A DNA stretch of 12,740 nt from Syntrophomonas sp. GTDB taxonomy: Bacteria; Bacillota; Syntrophomonadia; Syntrophomonadales; Syntrophomonadaceae. The notes under the pieces were generated by a model that was not told the DNA's origin, did no database searches, and saw only the letters and a list, made by a program, of their open reading frames with translations. The position numbers and the translations under genes were made by a program. Shown one piece after another: positions 1 through 7,590 of this stretch. Within the stretch, counting starts at the first letter, position 1. The number at the start of each line of letters is the position of its first letter. The stretch covers positions 1 through 12,740 of the forward strand of contig JAQUUV010000039.1 of the NCBI GenBank assembly GCA_028693695.1, given 5' to 3'.

Positions 1-7
1 CAATAGT

Positions 8-44
8 GTGACCTGAGATTGTATTTCAGGTCACTTTCTTTTTT
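8..44 (+). terminator. Intrinsic terminator of the upstream gene
   Basis: GTGACCTGA (8-16) pairs perfectly with TCAGGTCAC (26-34) around a loop of about 9 nt, which A-T and G-T pairs can narrow to 5 nt. A T-rich tract (35-44) follows. This is a standard rho-independent terminator that separates an upstream gene outside the window from spoIIM. Confidence 0.8.
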
Positions 45-124
45 GCATAAAGTTAACAAAAACTAAATATGATTGGAAAGAGAAGTCTGTATAGCCATAC
101 AAATTGCAGCGAAAGGGTAAGCAG

Positions 125-736
125 ATGAAATTGAGACGCAAACTGAAACAGCACGTCATAGAAAACCGATGGCAGTACCTTCTAATAACGCTCATTTTTC
201 TTCTGGGAGTGCTTATAGGGGACTACAAGGTGATGGGACTAGCGGGAGGGGTGAAAAGCCACCTGCTAAGCCTAATTGATGATTTTTTGAAAGGAGGTAT
301 AAATGCAGACCTGGATAAGCAGGTCATTTTATTCAATTCATTTTTGAACCAGGCCAAGAGTATCATAGCGGTTTGGTTTCTAGGCTTAACCGTGATTGGA
401 ATGCCAATCATATTGGGGGTTGTATTTTTCAAGGGGTTCTCCTTAGGCTTTACCATCGCATTTTTGGTGCAGGAGAGAGCTGTATCAGGTGTTCTAATTA
501 GCATTCTGTCTATTTTGCCGCAGAACCTGGTGTACATACCCCTGGTAATTATTTGGTCAGTAGTAGGCATCAATTTTTCGGTTTACATTGCCCGAGGCAG
601 AGCTGGGAGTGCAGTTTCTTTGGGGGGAGCTTTAATAAGCTATACGCTTTTGATGATGGTATTTCTGCTTATAGTGCTGGTAGGAGCGTTCATAGAGGCA
701 TATCTTTCACCGTGGTTTCTGGGATTGTTTATTTAA
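125..736 (+). CDS. spoIIM: Stage II sporulation protein M (engulfment membrane protein)
   Basis: SpoIIM is the membrane anchor of the SpoIID-SpoIIM-SpoIIP peptidoglycan-remodelling complex, which drives forespore engulfment from the mother-cell membrane. The product is 203 aa, close to the ~214 aa of B. subtilis SpoIIM. It has a basic N-terminus and hydrophobic segments at about residues 17-36, 80-102, 105-157 (more than one pass) and 168-192, and the family-typical ILPQNLVYIP at about 130-139. The ATG at 125 is preferred because AAAGGG (112-117) lies 7 nt upstream. An in-frame TTG at 104 would add 7 residues but has no ribosome site and overlaps CATACAAA (96-103), which resembles a sigma-E -10 element; I see no good -35 for it. 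spoIIM upstream of xerD is the usual clostridial order. Confidence 0.9.
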   Translation: MKLRRKLKQHVIENRWQYLLITLIFLLGVLIGDYKVMGLAGGVKSHLLSLIDDFLKGGINADLDKQVILFNSFLNQAKSIIAVWFLGLTVIGMPIILGVVFFKGFSLGFTIAFLVQERAVSGVLISILSILPQNLVYIPLVIIWSVVGINFSVYIARGRAGSAVSLGGALISYTLLMMVFLLIVLVGAFIEAYLSPWFLGLFI

Positions 737-761
737 TTTTTTTGGGGGAGGTTAGAGTAAG

Positions 762-1028
762 ATGATAATCGTGGTAGGAAAATGGAAGAGAAAACTTATT
801 CGTTTAGCTACTGTAGTTCTGATATTGGCTCTATTCGTAGCCGTAGTACCGATGGTATCAGGTATCTTTTATGAAAAGGTACCGGTATTCAGTGGTTGGA
901 TGAAGGACGAACAACCGAGTGGCAACCCTATGCGAGTAGAGCAAACCCAGGAAGACACCAATTTTAATCAAACGGTGGATCGCTTCGTGGTAAAGATGCA
1001 AAATTTTTATTATGAAGAAAAAGAATAA
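762..1028 (+). CDS. Small single-pass membrane protein, YqzK/DUF4227-like
   Basis: This 88-aa protein has a basic start (GKWKRK), one hydrophobic segment at about 14-34 and a polar tail ending DRFVVKMQNFYYEEKE. Function is unknown. In B. subtilis the small DUF4227 protein YqzK sits immediately upstream of xerD and has the same plan (one N-terminal membrane segment, acidic tail ending in a D-R-L...F-Y type motif), so I assign it to that family mainly by position and architecture. GGGGGAG at 744-750 lies 11 nt before the ATG, which is rather long; a GTG at 771 is an alternative start. It lies 25 bp after spoIIM and 75 bp before xerD, so co-transcription is likely. Confidence 0.6.
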   Translation: MIIVVGKWKRKLIRLATVVLILALFVAVVPMVSGIFYEKVPVFSGWMKDEQPSGNPMRVEQTQEDTNFNQTVDRFVVKMQNFYYEEKE

Positions 1029-1103
1029 GCTTATTTAATTACTTCAAAGCAGGAATAAAGGGTCAGAGTGTCAAACAGAGAAAAGAAAAACAGGAGGCAG
1101 GCT

Positions 1104-1997
1104 GTGGACAAATATATTATAGCCTTCATGGATTTCATCCATTATGAGAAGGGTTTATCTGCTAATACTCAGGCTGCCTACCGACGCGACCTACAAAAGT
1201 TTGTGAACTACCTCGTCAGTGAACGTTGCGGGGTGAAGAGGTGGGAGGATGTAAGCAAGAAGGATATAGTTAACTATCTATCCACGGAGATGGATGAAGG
1301 AGTTGCAAATTCCACCGTGGCCCGGGGCTTTTCCAGTATAAAAGGCTTGTATAAATTTCTGGTAGGGGAAGGCTACATCGAGTTGAATCCCACCACTGAC
1401 CTGGAAACCCCAAAAATCAGGCGTAAGTTACCCCAGGTTTTATCTATCGAAGAAGTGGACAAACTAATGGAACAGCCTGATGTCTTGCTTCCCCTAGGTT
1501 TGCGGGATAGAGCTATGCTAGAACTCATGTATGGTACCGGTGTGAGGGTGTCGGAACTTCTATCGTTGCAATTAGATGACATAAATATGATGGCAGGGTT
1601 TCTGCGTTGCTTGGGGAAAGGAAGAAAAGAGCGCATCATTCCAGTTAATCAGACTTCTATTATTTGGGTGGAGAGATACCTGGCCAGATCCAGGAATTCA
1701 TTGCTGCGGAGAAACCAGGAACGTACCCTTTTCCTAAATGCCCATGGCAGAAAATTAAGCCGTCAGGGTTATTTTAAAATATTGGCTCAGTATGGTGAAA
1801 AATCAGGCATTAAAAAAGAAATAACGCCTCATACTCTGCGTCATTCTTTTGCTACCCACCTTTTGGAAAACGGCGCAGACTTACGCGCGGTTCAGGAGAT
1901 GCTGGGACATGCTGATATTTCCACAACTCAGATTTATACCCATCTTAGTAAAAGCCGCTTGCGCGAAGTATATCATCAGTGTCACCCCCGAGCATAA
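1104..1997 (+). CDS. xerD: Tyrosine site-specific recombinase XerD
   Basis: XerD acts with XerC (or CodV) at dif to resolve chromosome dimers at division. The N-terminal SAM-like core-binding domain (about 5-90) is followed by the catalytic domain with all conserved residues: R148 (in GTGVRVSELL), K172, H243 and R246 (HTLRH), H269 (LGHADISTTQ) and nucleophile Y278. The C-terminus, ending in HPRA, matches XerD rather than XerC. I chose GTG 1104 because AGGAGG (1092-1097) stands 6 nt upstream. It gives 297 aa beginning MDKYIIAFMDF, almost exactly the B. subtilis length (296 aa) and start. An in-frame GTG at 1068 with AAAGGG 5 nt upstream would add 12 basic residues and remains possible. Confidence 0.93.
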   Translation: MDKYIIAFMDFIHYEKGLSANTQAAYRRDLQKFVNYLVSERCGVKRWEDVSKKDIVNYLSTEMDEGVANSTVARGFSSIKGLYKFLVGEGYIELNPTTDLETPKIRRKLPQVLSIEEVDKLMEQPDVLLPLGLRDRAMLELMYGTGVRVSELLSLQLDDINMMAGFLRCLGKGRKERIIPVNQTSIIWVERYLARSRNSLLRRNQERTLFLNAHGRKLSRQGYFKILAQYGEKSGIKKEITPHTLRHSFATHLLENGADLRAVQEMLGHADISTTQIYTHLSKSRLREVYHQCHPRA

Positions 1998-2037
1998 TAG
2001 GTAGTCATAAGGGCTAAATAATGAGGAGGTAGGATAC

Positions 2038-3210
2038 ATGGGGAAGCGAGCCATATTAATTATCCTGGACAGCGTAGGAATAGGCGCCGCTGAGGATAGT
2101 TACCTGTATGGTGATGAAAGAAGCAACACCCTGAAACATATTGCCAGTGTGGTAGGTGGGCTTAATGTACCTAATCTGCAAGCCTTGGGCCTAGGTAATC
2201 TGGAGGAAATTGAGGGAGTAGCCCCTACCAGTATGTCTAGAGGCGCTTATGGCAAAATGCGGGAAAAATCCCAAGGCAAGGATACCACCACTGGTCACTG
2301 GGAGATGATGGGAATAGTCTTGGATCAGGCTTTCCCGACCTATCCAGAGGGTTTTCCGGCAGATCTCATCCGTGAATTAGAGCAACGCATAGGTCGGAAG
2401 ACCTTGGGTAACATCGTGGCTTCCGGTACAGAAATTATAAAAATTCTGGGGCAGGAACATATTGAGACAGGCTACCCGATTGTCTATACTTCTGCGGATA
2501 GTGTATTGCAGCTTGCGGCCCATGAAGAGGTCATTCCCCTGGAAGAACTTTATAATATCTGTCGGATTGCCCGGGAATTATTAACAGGTGAACATGGTGT
2601 GGGCAGGGTAATAGCTCGACCATTCGTGGGACAGGCTGGAAATTTTACCCGTACTCCTCACCGGCATGACTTTTCCCTGGTACCCGGCAGGAACATACTT
2701 GATTATATAGTAGCTGCCGGTAAAAAGGTTGTAGGGGTGGGCAAGATAAAGGACATATTTGCAGGACGGGCTATCACTGAAACATATACTACAGAAAATA
2801 ACCGGGATGGTATAGAAAAGATCCGAAATATAATGACTGGAAAATTTGAAGGTCTGCTTTTTGCTAATCTCATAGATTTTGATCAGTTATATGGGCATCG
2901 GAATAACGCTGAGGGATATGCGCAGTCTCTGGAGGAATTTGACCGTGGACTACCGGGGATTATGGAATCCATGTTGTCGGAAGATATTCTATTTATTTCT
3001 GCTGACCACGGCTGTGATCCTACCACTCCTGGCACTGATCATACCCGCGAGTATGTACCGCTTCTGGTTTACGGAAAAAATATTATATCCGGGGTTGACC
3101 TAGGGGTGCGTCAGTCTTTTGCGGATTTAGGCCAGACCATTGCCGAATTTCTACAGGTTGAAAGTATTGATACTGCAGGGCAAAGCTTCTATTCTCTCAT
3201 AAAGAGGTAG
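2038..3210 (+). CDS. deoB: Phosphopentomutase
   Basis: Cytoplasmic, Mn-dependent enzyme of the alkaline phosphatase superfamily that interconverts (deoxy)ribose-1-phosphate and -5-phosphate, linking nucleoside phosphorolysis to central metabolism. The product is 390 aa, the usual Firmicute length (about 390-395). The metal ligands expected from the B. cereus enzyme are present: D11 (ILDSVG), D282, H287, D323 and H324 (SADHG) and H335 (TDHT). The phosphorylated threonine is T83 in GKDTTTGHWE. AGGAGG lies 8 nt before the ATG. In B. subtilis the next gene is punA; here the stop codon instead marks the edge of an inverted structured repeat and the next gene is pdp. Confidence 0.96.
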   Translation: MGKRAILIILDSVGIGAAEDSYLYGDERSNTLKHIASVVGGLNVPNLQALGLGNLEEIEGVAPTSMSRGAYGKMREKSQGKDTTTGHWEMMGIVLDQAFPTYPEGFPADLIRELEQRIGRKTLGNIVASGTEIIKILGQEHIETGYPIVYTSADSVLQLAAHEEVIPLEELYNICRIARELLTGEHGVGRVIARPFVGQAGNFTRTPHRHDFSLVPGRNILDYIVAAGKKVVGVGKIKDIFAGRAITETYTTENNRDGIEKIRNIMTGKFEGLLFANLIDFDQLYGHRNNAEGYAQSLEEFDRGLPGIMESMLSEDILFISADHGCDPTTPGTDHTREYVPLLVYGKNIISGVDLGVRQSFADLGQTIAEFLQVESIDTAGQSFYSLIKR

Positions 3211-3527
3211 TGACAGTTATTCAACTTTCACAGTAGACCTATTATGCGCAGCAAACTTCCCGATGCGCTGTGATATTAGGGGACCGGGATTTGCTGTTGA
3301 CCGAAAGCTGGGTGGACAAATTCAGCAATTCTGCCTGCTCCGGGCTCCGGAGGCTCGGGCTGTCAACTGCTTGCCAGATGAGTTCCAGGGGGTACCCGGC
3401 CAACCGCCCGTCCGTGGGCGGTGACCGGCGAGGAACGTCCTGTTCCTCGCCCCCTTCCACTCATCTGTCTGCGCAGGACAGCACGGCCTCCTGCGCAACG
3501 TCGCATTCATAATTGCTGAATTTGTCC
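3208..3527 (-). repeat. Structured non-coding element, copy A (reads on the minus strand)
   Basis: There is no credible gene between 3211 and 4018. Copy A has a 214-bp folded core bounded by a perfect 17-bp inverted repeat: GGACAAATTCAGCAATT (3314-3330) and its complement (3511-3527). Nested stems inside are 3349-3354/3486-3491, 3359-3364/3477-3482, 3375-3383/3459-3467 and two apical hairpins, 3403-3409/3416-3422 and 3427-3436/3442-3451. Read on the minus strand it is homologous to copy B: shared CAGGACGT, CCACGGA, CCCCTGGA, GGCAAGCAG and CGAGCCTCC. A tail (3208-3313) also matches B's tail (for example TCAACAGCAAA and CTGCGCATAAT). The homology ends at the deoB stop codon. It could be a non-coding RNA, a non-autonomous mobile element, or both. 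It is much more GC-rich than the pdp gene beside it. Confidence 0.75.
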
Positions 3528-3647
3528 TGTGCATCTGAACTTCTTAACTAAAATCGTTGTCATCTAAGCCACTATTATATAACAGGGAAGTGGAGACACC
3601 CGCAACACCGTTCCTTTTCAGAAGTATATTTGTGGAATTTTATAGCG

Positions 3648-3980
3648 TAACAGATTCAGTAATTATGCTGGCGACCTTGGCGGAGGAGGCCGTTCTACCC
3701 TGTGAAGACGGGAGAGCGTAAGGGGACGAGCGACAGGACGTCGCGAGCCTGTCATCGACCACGGATGGGAGATTGACAGGGTGCCCCTGGAGCTCGCCCG
3801 GCAAGCAGCTGGTAGAACGAGCCTCCAAAGACGGGAGCAAGCATAATTACTGAATCTGTTAGCCCCAGATTACAATCAACAGCAAAATCTCGTTCTCCCG
3901 TCTATCGTTTATTGGAAATATCATTAGTTTATTTGCTACTGCGCATAATCCAGAGACTGCGAAACTTGAAACAGTTACTA
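3648..3980 (+). repeat. Structured non-coding element, copy B (reads on the plus strand)
   Basis: The terminal stem is a perfect 22-bp inverted repeat (3648-3669 with 3840-3861; core CAGATTCAGTAATTATGC). Internal stems are GGAGGC/GCCTCC (3685-3690/3821-3826), GTTCTACC/GGTAGAAC (3692-3699/3811-3818), 3709-3717/3792-3800 with one A-G mismatch, AGGGG/CCCCT (3721-3725/3784-3788), and two apical hairpins: GCGAC-AGGAC-GTCGC (3730-3744) and CCTGTCA/TGACAGG (3748-3754/3774-3780). The same stems exist in copy A with different bases. The two copies are divergent, their 5' ends facing a 120-bp spacer (3528-3647) in which I see no gene and no convincing promoter. B's tail runs to about 3980, into the pdp promoter region. 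Confidence 0.75.
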
Positions 3981-3994
3981 AGCGTAACTATTAA
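3966..3994 (+). promoter_or_regulatory. Candidate sigma-A promoter of pdp with a dyad in the spacer
   Basis: TTGAAA (3966-3971), a 17-bp spacer and TATTAA (3989-3994) sit about 25 bp before the pdp ATG. The dyad AGTTAC-taagc-GTAACT (3973-3978/3984-3989) lies almost exactly between the two hexamers, where a repressor could bind. The -35 half falls inside the repeat-B tail, so the element may supply part of this promoter. This is inferred from sequence only. Confidence 0.4.
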
Positions 3995-4018
3995 TTCAAA
4001 AATGGAGTTGATTGCCAG

Positions 4019-5320
4019 ATGAGAATGGTTGACCTTATACAGAAAAAGAAAAATGGCGGAGTTTTGATTCAGGAAGAAATTGATTTTATAGTTAGAGGGT
4101 ATACAAACGGAGATATTCCTGACTATCAAATGTCAGCGTTATTAATGGCCATATACTTTAATGGCATGAATAAAAGAGAAACTGCCGAGTTAACACTTGC
4201 TTATGTGAACTCTGGTGATACTGTTGATTTATCAGAGGTCACAGGCATAAAGGTGGATAAACATTCCACCGGTGGAGTAGGTGATAAAGTAAGTTTGATA
4301 GTATTGCCGCTGGTGGCCTGTGTGGGCGTTCCTGTTGCCAAAATGAGCGGCAGGGGTTTGGGACATACTGGTGGTACTATTGATAAATTGGAATCCATAG
4401 AAGGCTTCAATATTGAATTAAGCCGAGAACAGTTTATATTCAATGTAAACCATTATAGAATGGCTATAGTAGGTCAATCTGCTAATTTAACTCCTGCCGA
4501 TAAGAAAATTTACGCTCTAAGGGATGTAACTGCTACCGTAGATAGCATTCCCCTAATAGCAAGTTCAGTAATGAGCAAGAAAATTGCTTCTGGTGCAGAA
4601 TGTATTGTTTTGGATGTTAAGGTAGGCTCGGGAGCATTTGTGAAATCTATTGATGAGGCACGGGATTTAGCTAATACTATGGTTGAAATTGGAAAGTCAT
4701 TAAATAGAGAGACAATAGCTGTTATTACTGATATGAGTCAACCTTTAGGACATGAAATAGGTAATGCTAATGAAGTCAAAGAAGCAATAGAAGTCTTAAA
4801 GGGGCAGGGTGCTCTAGATATAACGATCGTCTCTTTGACCATTGCTTCTTATATGGCAGTTCTAGGTGGCGTTTTTTCAGATTTTGATACTGCTTACGAA
4901 GAACTAAAGGCAATTATTAAATCAGGTAAAGCTATTGATAAATTAAAACAACTTGTCGAAATTCAAGGAGGTAATTCTCAAATAATAGATAATCCCGACC
5001 AACTGCCACAAGCAAAAAATCATATTGAAATAAAGGCTTTAAGTAATGGCTATGTAAATTCCATTGAAGCTGAAAGTATTGGAATATCAGCTATGTTACT
5101 TGGTGCTGGGAGAAAGACCAAAGAAGATAAGATTGATTATTCTGCTGGTATTACTCTGTTTAAAAAAGTGGGAGATAAGGTTAATATTGGCAATACGCTT
5201 TGTGTTCTGCATACGAATAGAGATAATATCAAAGAAGTGGAAATAATGGCATTCAATGCATTTACCATTAGAGATGTTGAGCCTAAACAGATCACTTATA
5301 TTTACGATGTAATTAGATGA
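4019..5320 (+). CDS. pdp: Pyrimidine-nucleoside phosphorylase
   Basis: This enzyme catalyses phosphorolysis of uridine, thymidine and deoxyuridine to the base plus pentose-1-phosphate, which DeoB upstream converts to the 5-phosphate. The product is 433 aa (B. subtilis Pdp 434). It has an N-terminal helical domain (about 1-65), a glycosyltransferase family 3 domain (about 75-300) and a C-terminal PYNP domain (about 345-420). Phosphate-binding KHSTGGVGDK starts at K81, the family signature is K108-SGRGLGHTGGT, and substrate residues R168, S183 and K187 align with the Geobacillus enzyme. The start is ATG 4019 with GGAG (4004-4007) 11 nt upstream; ATG 4025 is less likely. The gene is visibly richer in A+T than xerD and deoB. 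Confidence 0.95.
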   Translation: MRMVDLIQKKKNGGVLIQEEIDFIVRGYTNGDIPDYQMSALLMAIYFNGMNKRETAELTLAYVNSGDTVDLSEVTGIKVDKHSTGGVGDKVSLIVLPLVACVGVPVAKMSGRGLGHTGGTIDKLESIEGFNIELSREQFIFNVNHYRMAIVGQSANLTPADKKIYALRDVTATVDSIPLIASSVMSKKIASGAECIVLDVKVGSGAFVKSIDEARDLANTMVEIGKSLNRETIAVITDMSQPLGHEIGNANEVKEAIEVLKGQGALDITIVSLTIASYMAVLGGVFSDFDTAYEELKAIIKSGKAIDKLKQLVEIQGGNSQIIDNPDQLPQAKNHIEIKALSNGYVNSIEAESIGISAMLLGAGRKTKEDKIDYSAGITLFKKVGDKVNIGNTLCVLHTNRDNIKEVEIMAFNAFTIRDVEPKQITYIYDVIR

Positions 5321-5323
5321 ACT

Positions 5324-5350
5324 TATGGAACACAATTTAAATTGTCCATA
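5324..5350 (+). promoter_or_regulatory. Inverted repeat just after pdp
   Basis: TATGG(aac)ACAATTT pairs with AAATTGTCCATA; ACAATTTAAATTGT (5332-5345) is a perfect 14-bp palindrome. It begins 4 nt after the pdp stop and is followed by a pyrimidine-rich stretch (cttttcctt) with no clean T run. It may be a weak terminator of pdp or a binding site for a regulator of the downstream kinase gene. Confidence 0.35.
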
Positions 5351-5372
5351 CTTTTCCTTGTGAAAAAAATAT

Positions 5373-5421
5373 CTTCAATAATTGTTCAGCGAAAAAGGAT
5401 ATTTTACGACCTTTATTGAAG
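5373..5421. promoter_or_regulatory. 9-bp inverted repeat upstream of the sensor kinase
   Basis: CTTCAATAA (5373-5381) and its exact complement TTATTGAAG (5413-5421) are separated by 31 nt and end 22 nt before the ATG at 5444. This could be a split operator or a leader hairpin. I found no convincing -35/-10 pair here. Confidence 0.25.
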
Positions 5422-5443
5422 TAATACTTATCTTATCGAGCGG

Positions 5444-7579
5444 ATGGTAAAAGGTGACAAGGAAGGAATCGTGGACTCAATGGACAATTTCATAAAAGTA
5501 GTTGGCATAAATGAAGAGAATTGTATAAATTGCCACCAGTGCATTGTAGTCTGTCCGGTTAAAGTTTGCAGTAACGGCAGTGAGGACGTTGTTAAATTCA
5601 ATAATCATTTATGTATTGGTTGTGGAAGGTGTATCGAGGCTTGTATAAAAAGTCACGGAGGAATCGTGGAGAAAAGTGCGCGCTTCCCGGTTGATGATTC
5701 AGCAGATTTTATCAATGATTTAGGAGATAGAGAGCAAGATATTATCGCCCTGATTGCACCGTCAGCCCAGAGCAATTTTGATTTAGAAAAATTAATAAGC
5801 GCATTGAAAATTATAGGAGTCAAAGCGGTCTATGATGTATCGCTGGGAGCTGAAATAACCGTTGCTTGCTACCATGAAGTAATCAAATCAGGCCAAGCAA
5901 AATTACCGCTTATCGCTCAGCCGTGTCCGGCCATCGTTAAATATATTGAAATACATCATCCTGCCTTAATAGAATACCTGGCTCCTATCGGCAGTCCGGT
6001 ACATAATGTGGCGGTTTATGTGAAATCCCTGCATCCCGATAGTAAATTGGCATTTATATCACCATGTTTAGCGAAAAGAAGAGAATTTCAGGATAGTAAG
6101 TTGATTAGCTACAACGTTACTTTTCAATCTGTGCTGAAGATATTTAAAGATAAAGACATTAATCTGCAGCTCTTAGAAAACTGTGAATTTGATAATTATA
6201 TTTCCGCCGGGATTGCTACTAATTTTTCAATTCCGGGAGGACTTAAGGAATGTTATTTATATAAATATCCTGATACTCCTGCCAGTGCTATAAGTAAAAT
6301 TGAAGGGCCGATTGTGTATGAAAAGTATTTGCGGGATTTAGAGAAAGCGATAAAAAAGGGCCGACCCAATCTACCTTTGATAGTGGATATACTAAGTTGT
6401 AGAACTGGATGCAATATGGGAGCGGGTTGCATTAATCATCATAAATCAATTGATGAAATAGAAAATGCTGTTGCCAGTCGTTCGGAACTAGCTATCAAAA
6501 ATGAAAAAGTTAACCAGCAATTACAAGCATTTCTGGCTGATGTGATTCAGCATCACGATTTTTCTTACCACTACTATAAAGACTTATCTGCCTATAATGA
6601 TATTAAAATACCCAACCAAAGTGAATTGCATCAGATTTATACTAAGATGAATAAGTTGGATGAAAGGGATTTCAGGAATTGCGCTGCCTGCGGATATAAT
6701 TCTTGCTGGCACATGGCCATTGCCATATTTAATGACTTAAACAAGGTGGAAAATTGTCATCTCTATCAAGAAAAAGAACTATTACGGGAACAAGAAGTAT
6801 TAAACAACATGATAGAGGAATACGTAACGCTTAATGAGCAACTGCAAGAAGAGATAGCGGAGAGACATCAACAAGAACAGTTATTGGTGCAGAATTCTAA
6901 ATTATCCGCTATGGGAGAGATGGTAGGCATGATTGCCCATCAGTGGCGTCAGCCACTTTCTTCTATCAGTACTATTGCAGGTAATTTAAAGGTTTTTATT
7001 GATCTGGATATGTATGATCAGAATCAGTTCACCAATTTGCTGGATGAAATTAACAATCATGCTCAATACCTTTCGAAAACTATCAATGACTTCAGGCACT
7101 TCTTTAAACCGGATAATCCGAAGAATGTAGCGTTTATTAACGATATTATTGATGCTACCCTAGGCATCATAGGCAAATCGATGGAATATAGAAATATCAC
7201 TCTTGAAAGAGACTATTTATTTGTTACCCCTATTTATACTTATCCCAATGAGCTGATGCAGGTGTTTCTAAATATTTTTAAAAATGCCATAGATGCCTTA
7301 ACTGACAACAAGGTATTGGAGCCTGCAATTTACATTAAGGGTTATGAACAAGAAGGGTATCAAATCGTGGAGATAATAGATAATGGTGGAGGAATACCCG
7401 AAGAAATAATAGGCGAAATATTCAACCCTTATTTTTCAACCAAGGGTCCGGCTATAGGAACTGGACTCGGTTTATATATGTCTAGAACCATTATAGAAGA
7501 ACATTGCGGAGGAGAACTTAGAGCCTATAACCATGACCGGGGAGCCTGCTTTACGATAACGCTTCCCCTTCAGTGTTGA
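5444..7579 (+). CDS. [FeFe]-hydrogenase-like iron-sulfur sensor histidine kinase
   Basis: This is a 711-aa soluble fusion with no membrane segments. Domains: a two-cluster ferredoxin (C27, C30, C33, C37; C57, C60, C63, C67); a [FeFe]-hydrogenase large-subunit domain (about 100-335) with the four expected H-cluster ligands C161 (QPCP), C208 (SPCLAKRREF), C319 and C323 (SCRTGC); a further [4Fe-4S] domain (C413, C416, C421, C438; CAACGYNSC); a coiled coil (about 440-485); a HisKA-type dimerisation region with H499 (GMIAHQWRQPL); and a HATPase with N-box N610/N614, DNGGG and GTGLGL. The catalytic TSCCP motif is altered to QPCP, so the proton-relay cysteine is replaced by proline. I infer sensing of H2 or redox state rather than turnover, as proposed for sensory group D hydrogenases. 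The start is uncertain: 5444 has a weak ribosome site, while GTG 5471 or ATG 5480 follow GGAAGGA (5461-5467). It probably forms an operon with the regulator 11 nt downstream. Confidence 0.88.
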   Translation: MVKGDKEGIVDSMDNFIKVVGINEENCINCHQCIVVCPVKVCSNGSEDVVKFNNHLCIGCGRCIEACIKSHGGIVEKSARFPVDDSADFINDLGDREQDIIALIAPSAQSNFDLEKLISALKIIGVKAVYDVSLGAEITVACYHEVIKSGQAKLPLIAQPCPAIVKYIEIHHPALIEYLAPIGSPVHNVAVYVKSLHPDSKLAFISPCLAKRREFQDSKLISYNVTFQSVLKIFKDKDINLQLLENCEFDNYISAGIATNFSIPGGLKECYLYKYPDTPASAISKIEGPIVYEKYLRDLEKAIKKGRPNLPLIVDILSCRTGCNMGAGCINHHKSIDEIENAVASRSELAIKNEKVNQQLQAFLADVIQHHDFSYHYYKDLSAYNDIKIPNQSELHQIYTKMNKLDERDFRNCAACGYNSCWHMAIAIFNDLNKVENCHLYQEKELLREQEVLNNMIEEYVTLNEQLQEEIAERHQQEQLLVQNSKLSAMGEMVGMIAHQWRQPLSSISTIAGNLKVFIDLDMYDQNQFTNLLDEINNHAQYLSKTINDFRHFFKPDNPKNVAFINDIIDATLGIIGKSMEYRNITLERDYLFVTPIYTYPNELMQVFLNIFKNAIDALTDNKVLEPAIYIKGYEQEGYQIVEIIDNGGGIPEEIIGEIFNPYFSTKGPAIGTGLGLYMSRTIIEEHCGGELRAYNHDRGACFTITLPLQC

Positions 7580-7590
7580 CAAGGAGGAAT

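Noticed and set aside
104..124. TTG start for spoIIM
   Set aside because: No ribosome site; ATG 125 has one at good spacing.
1068..1103. GTG start for xerD giving 309 aa
   Set aside because: GTG 1104 has a better ribosome site (AGGAGG, 6 nt) and the family length; kept only as an alternative.
3241..3296. Hairpins within the tail of copy A (GCGCA/TGCGC and CAGCAAA/TTTGCTG) as a deoB terminator
   Set aside because: No T tract, the two pairings exclude each other, and the sequence is explained as part of the repeat tail.
3528..3647. Divergent promoters between copies A and B
   Set aside because: A TATAAT on the minus strand (3574-3579) and TTGTCA (3557-3562) on the plus strand are present, but neither has a correctly spaced partner.
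3242..3840. Several open frames of 66-80 codons on both strands
   Set aside because: They lie inside the folded elements, have no ribosome sites, are rich in R, S and C and resemble no family; open frames are expected by chance in GC-rich palindromic DNA.
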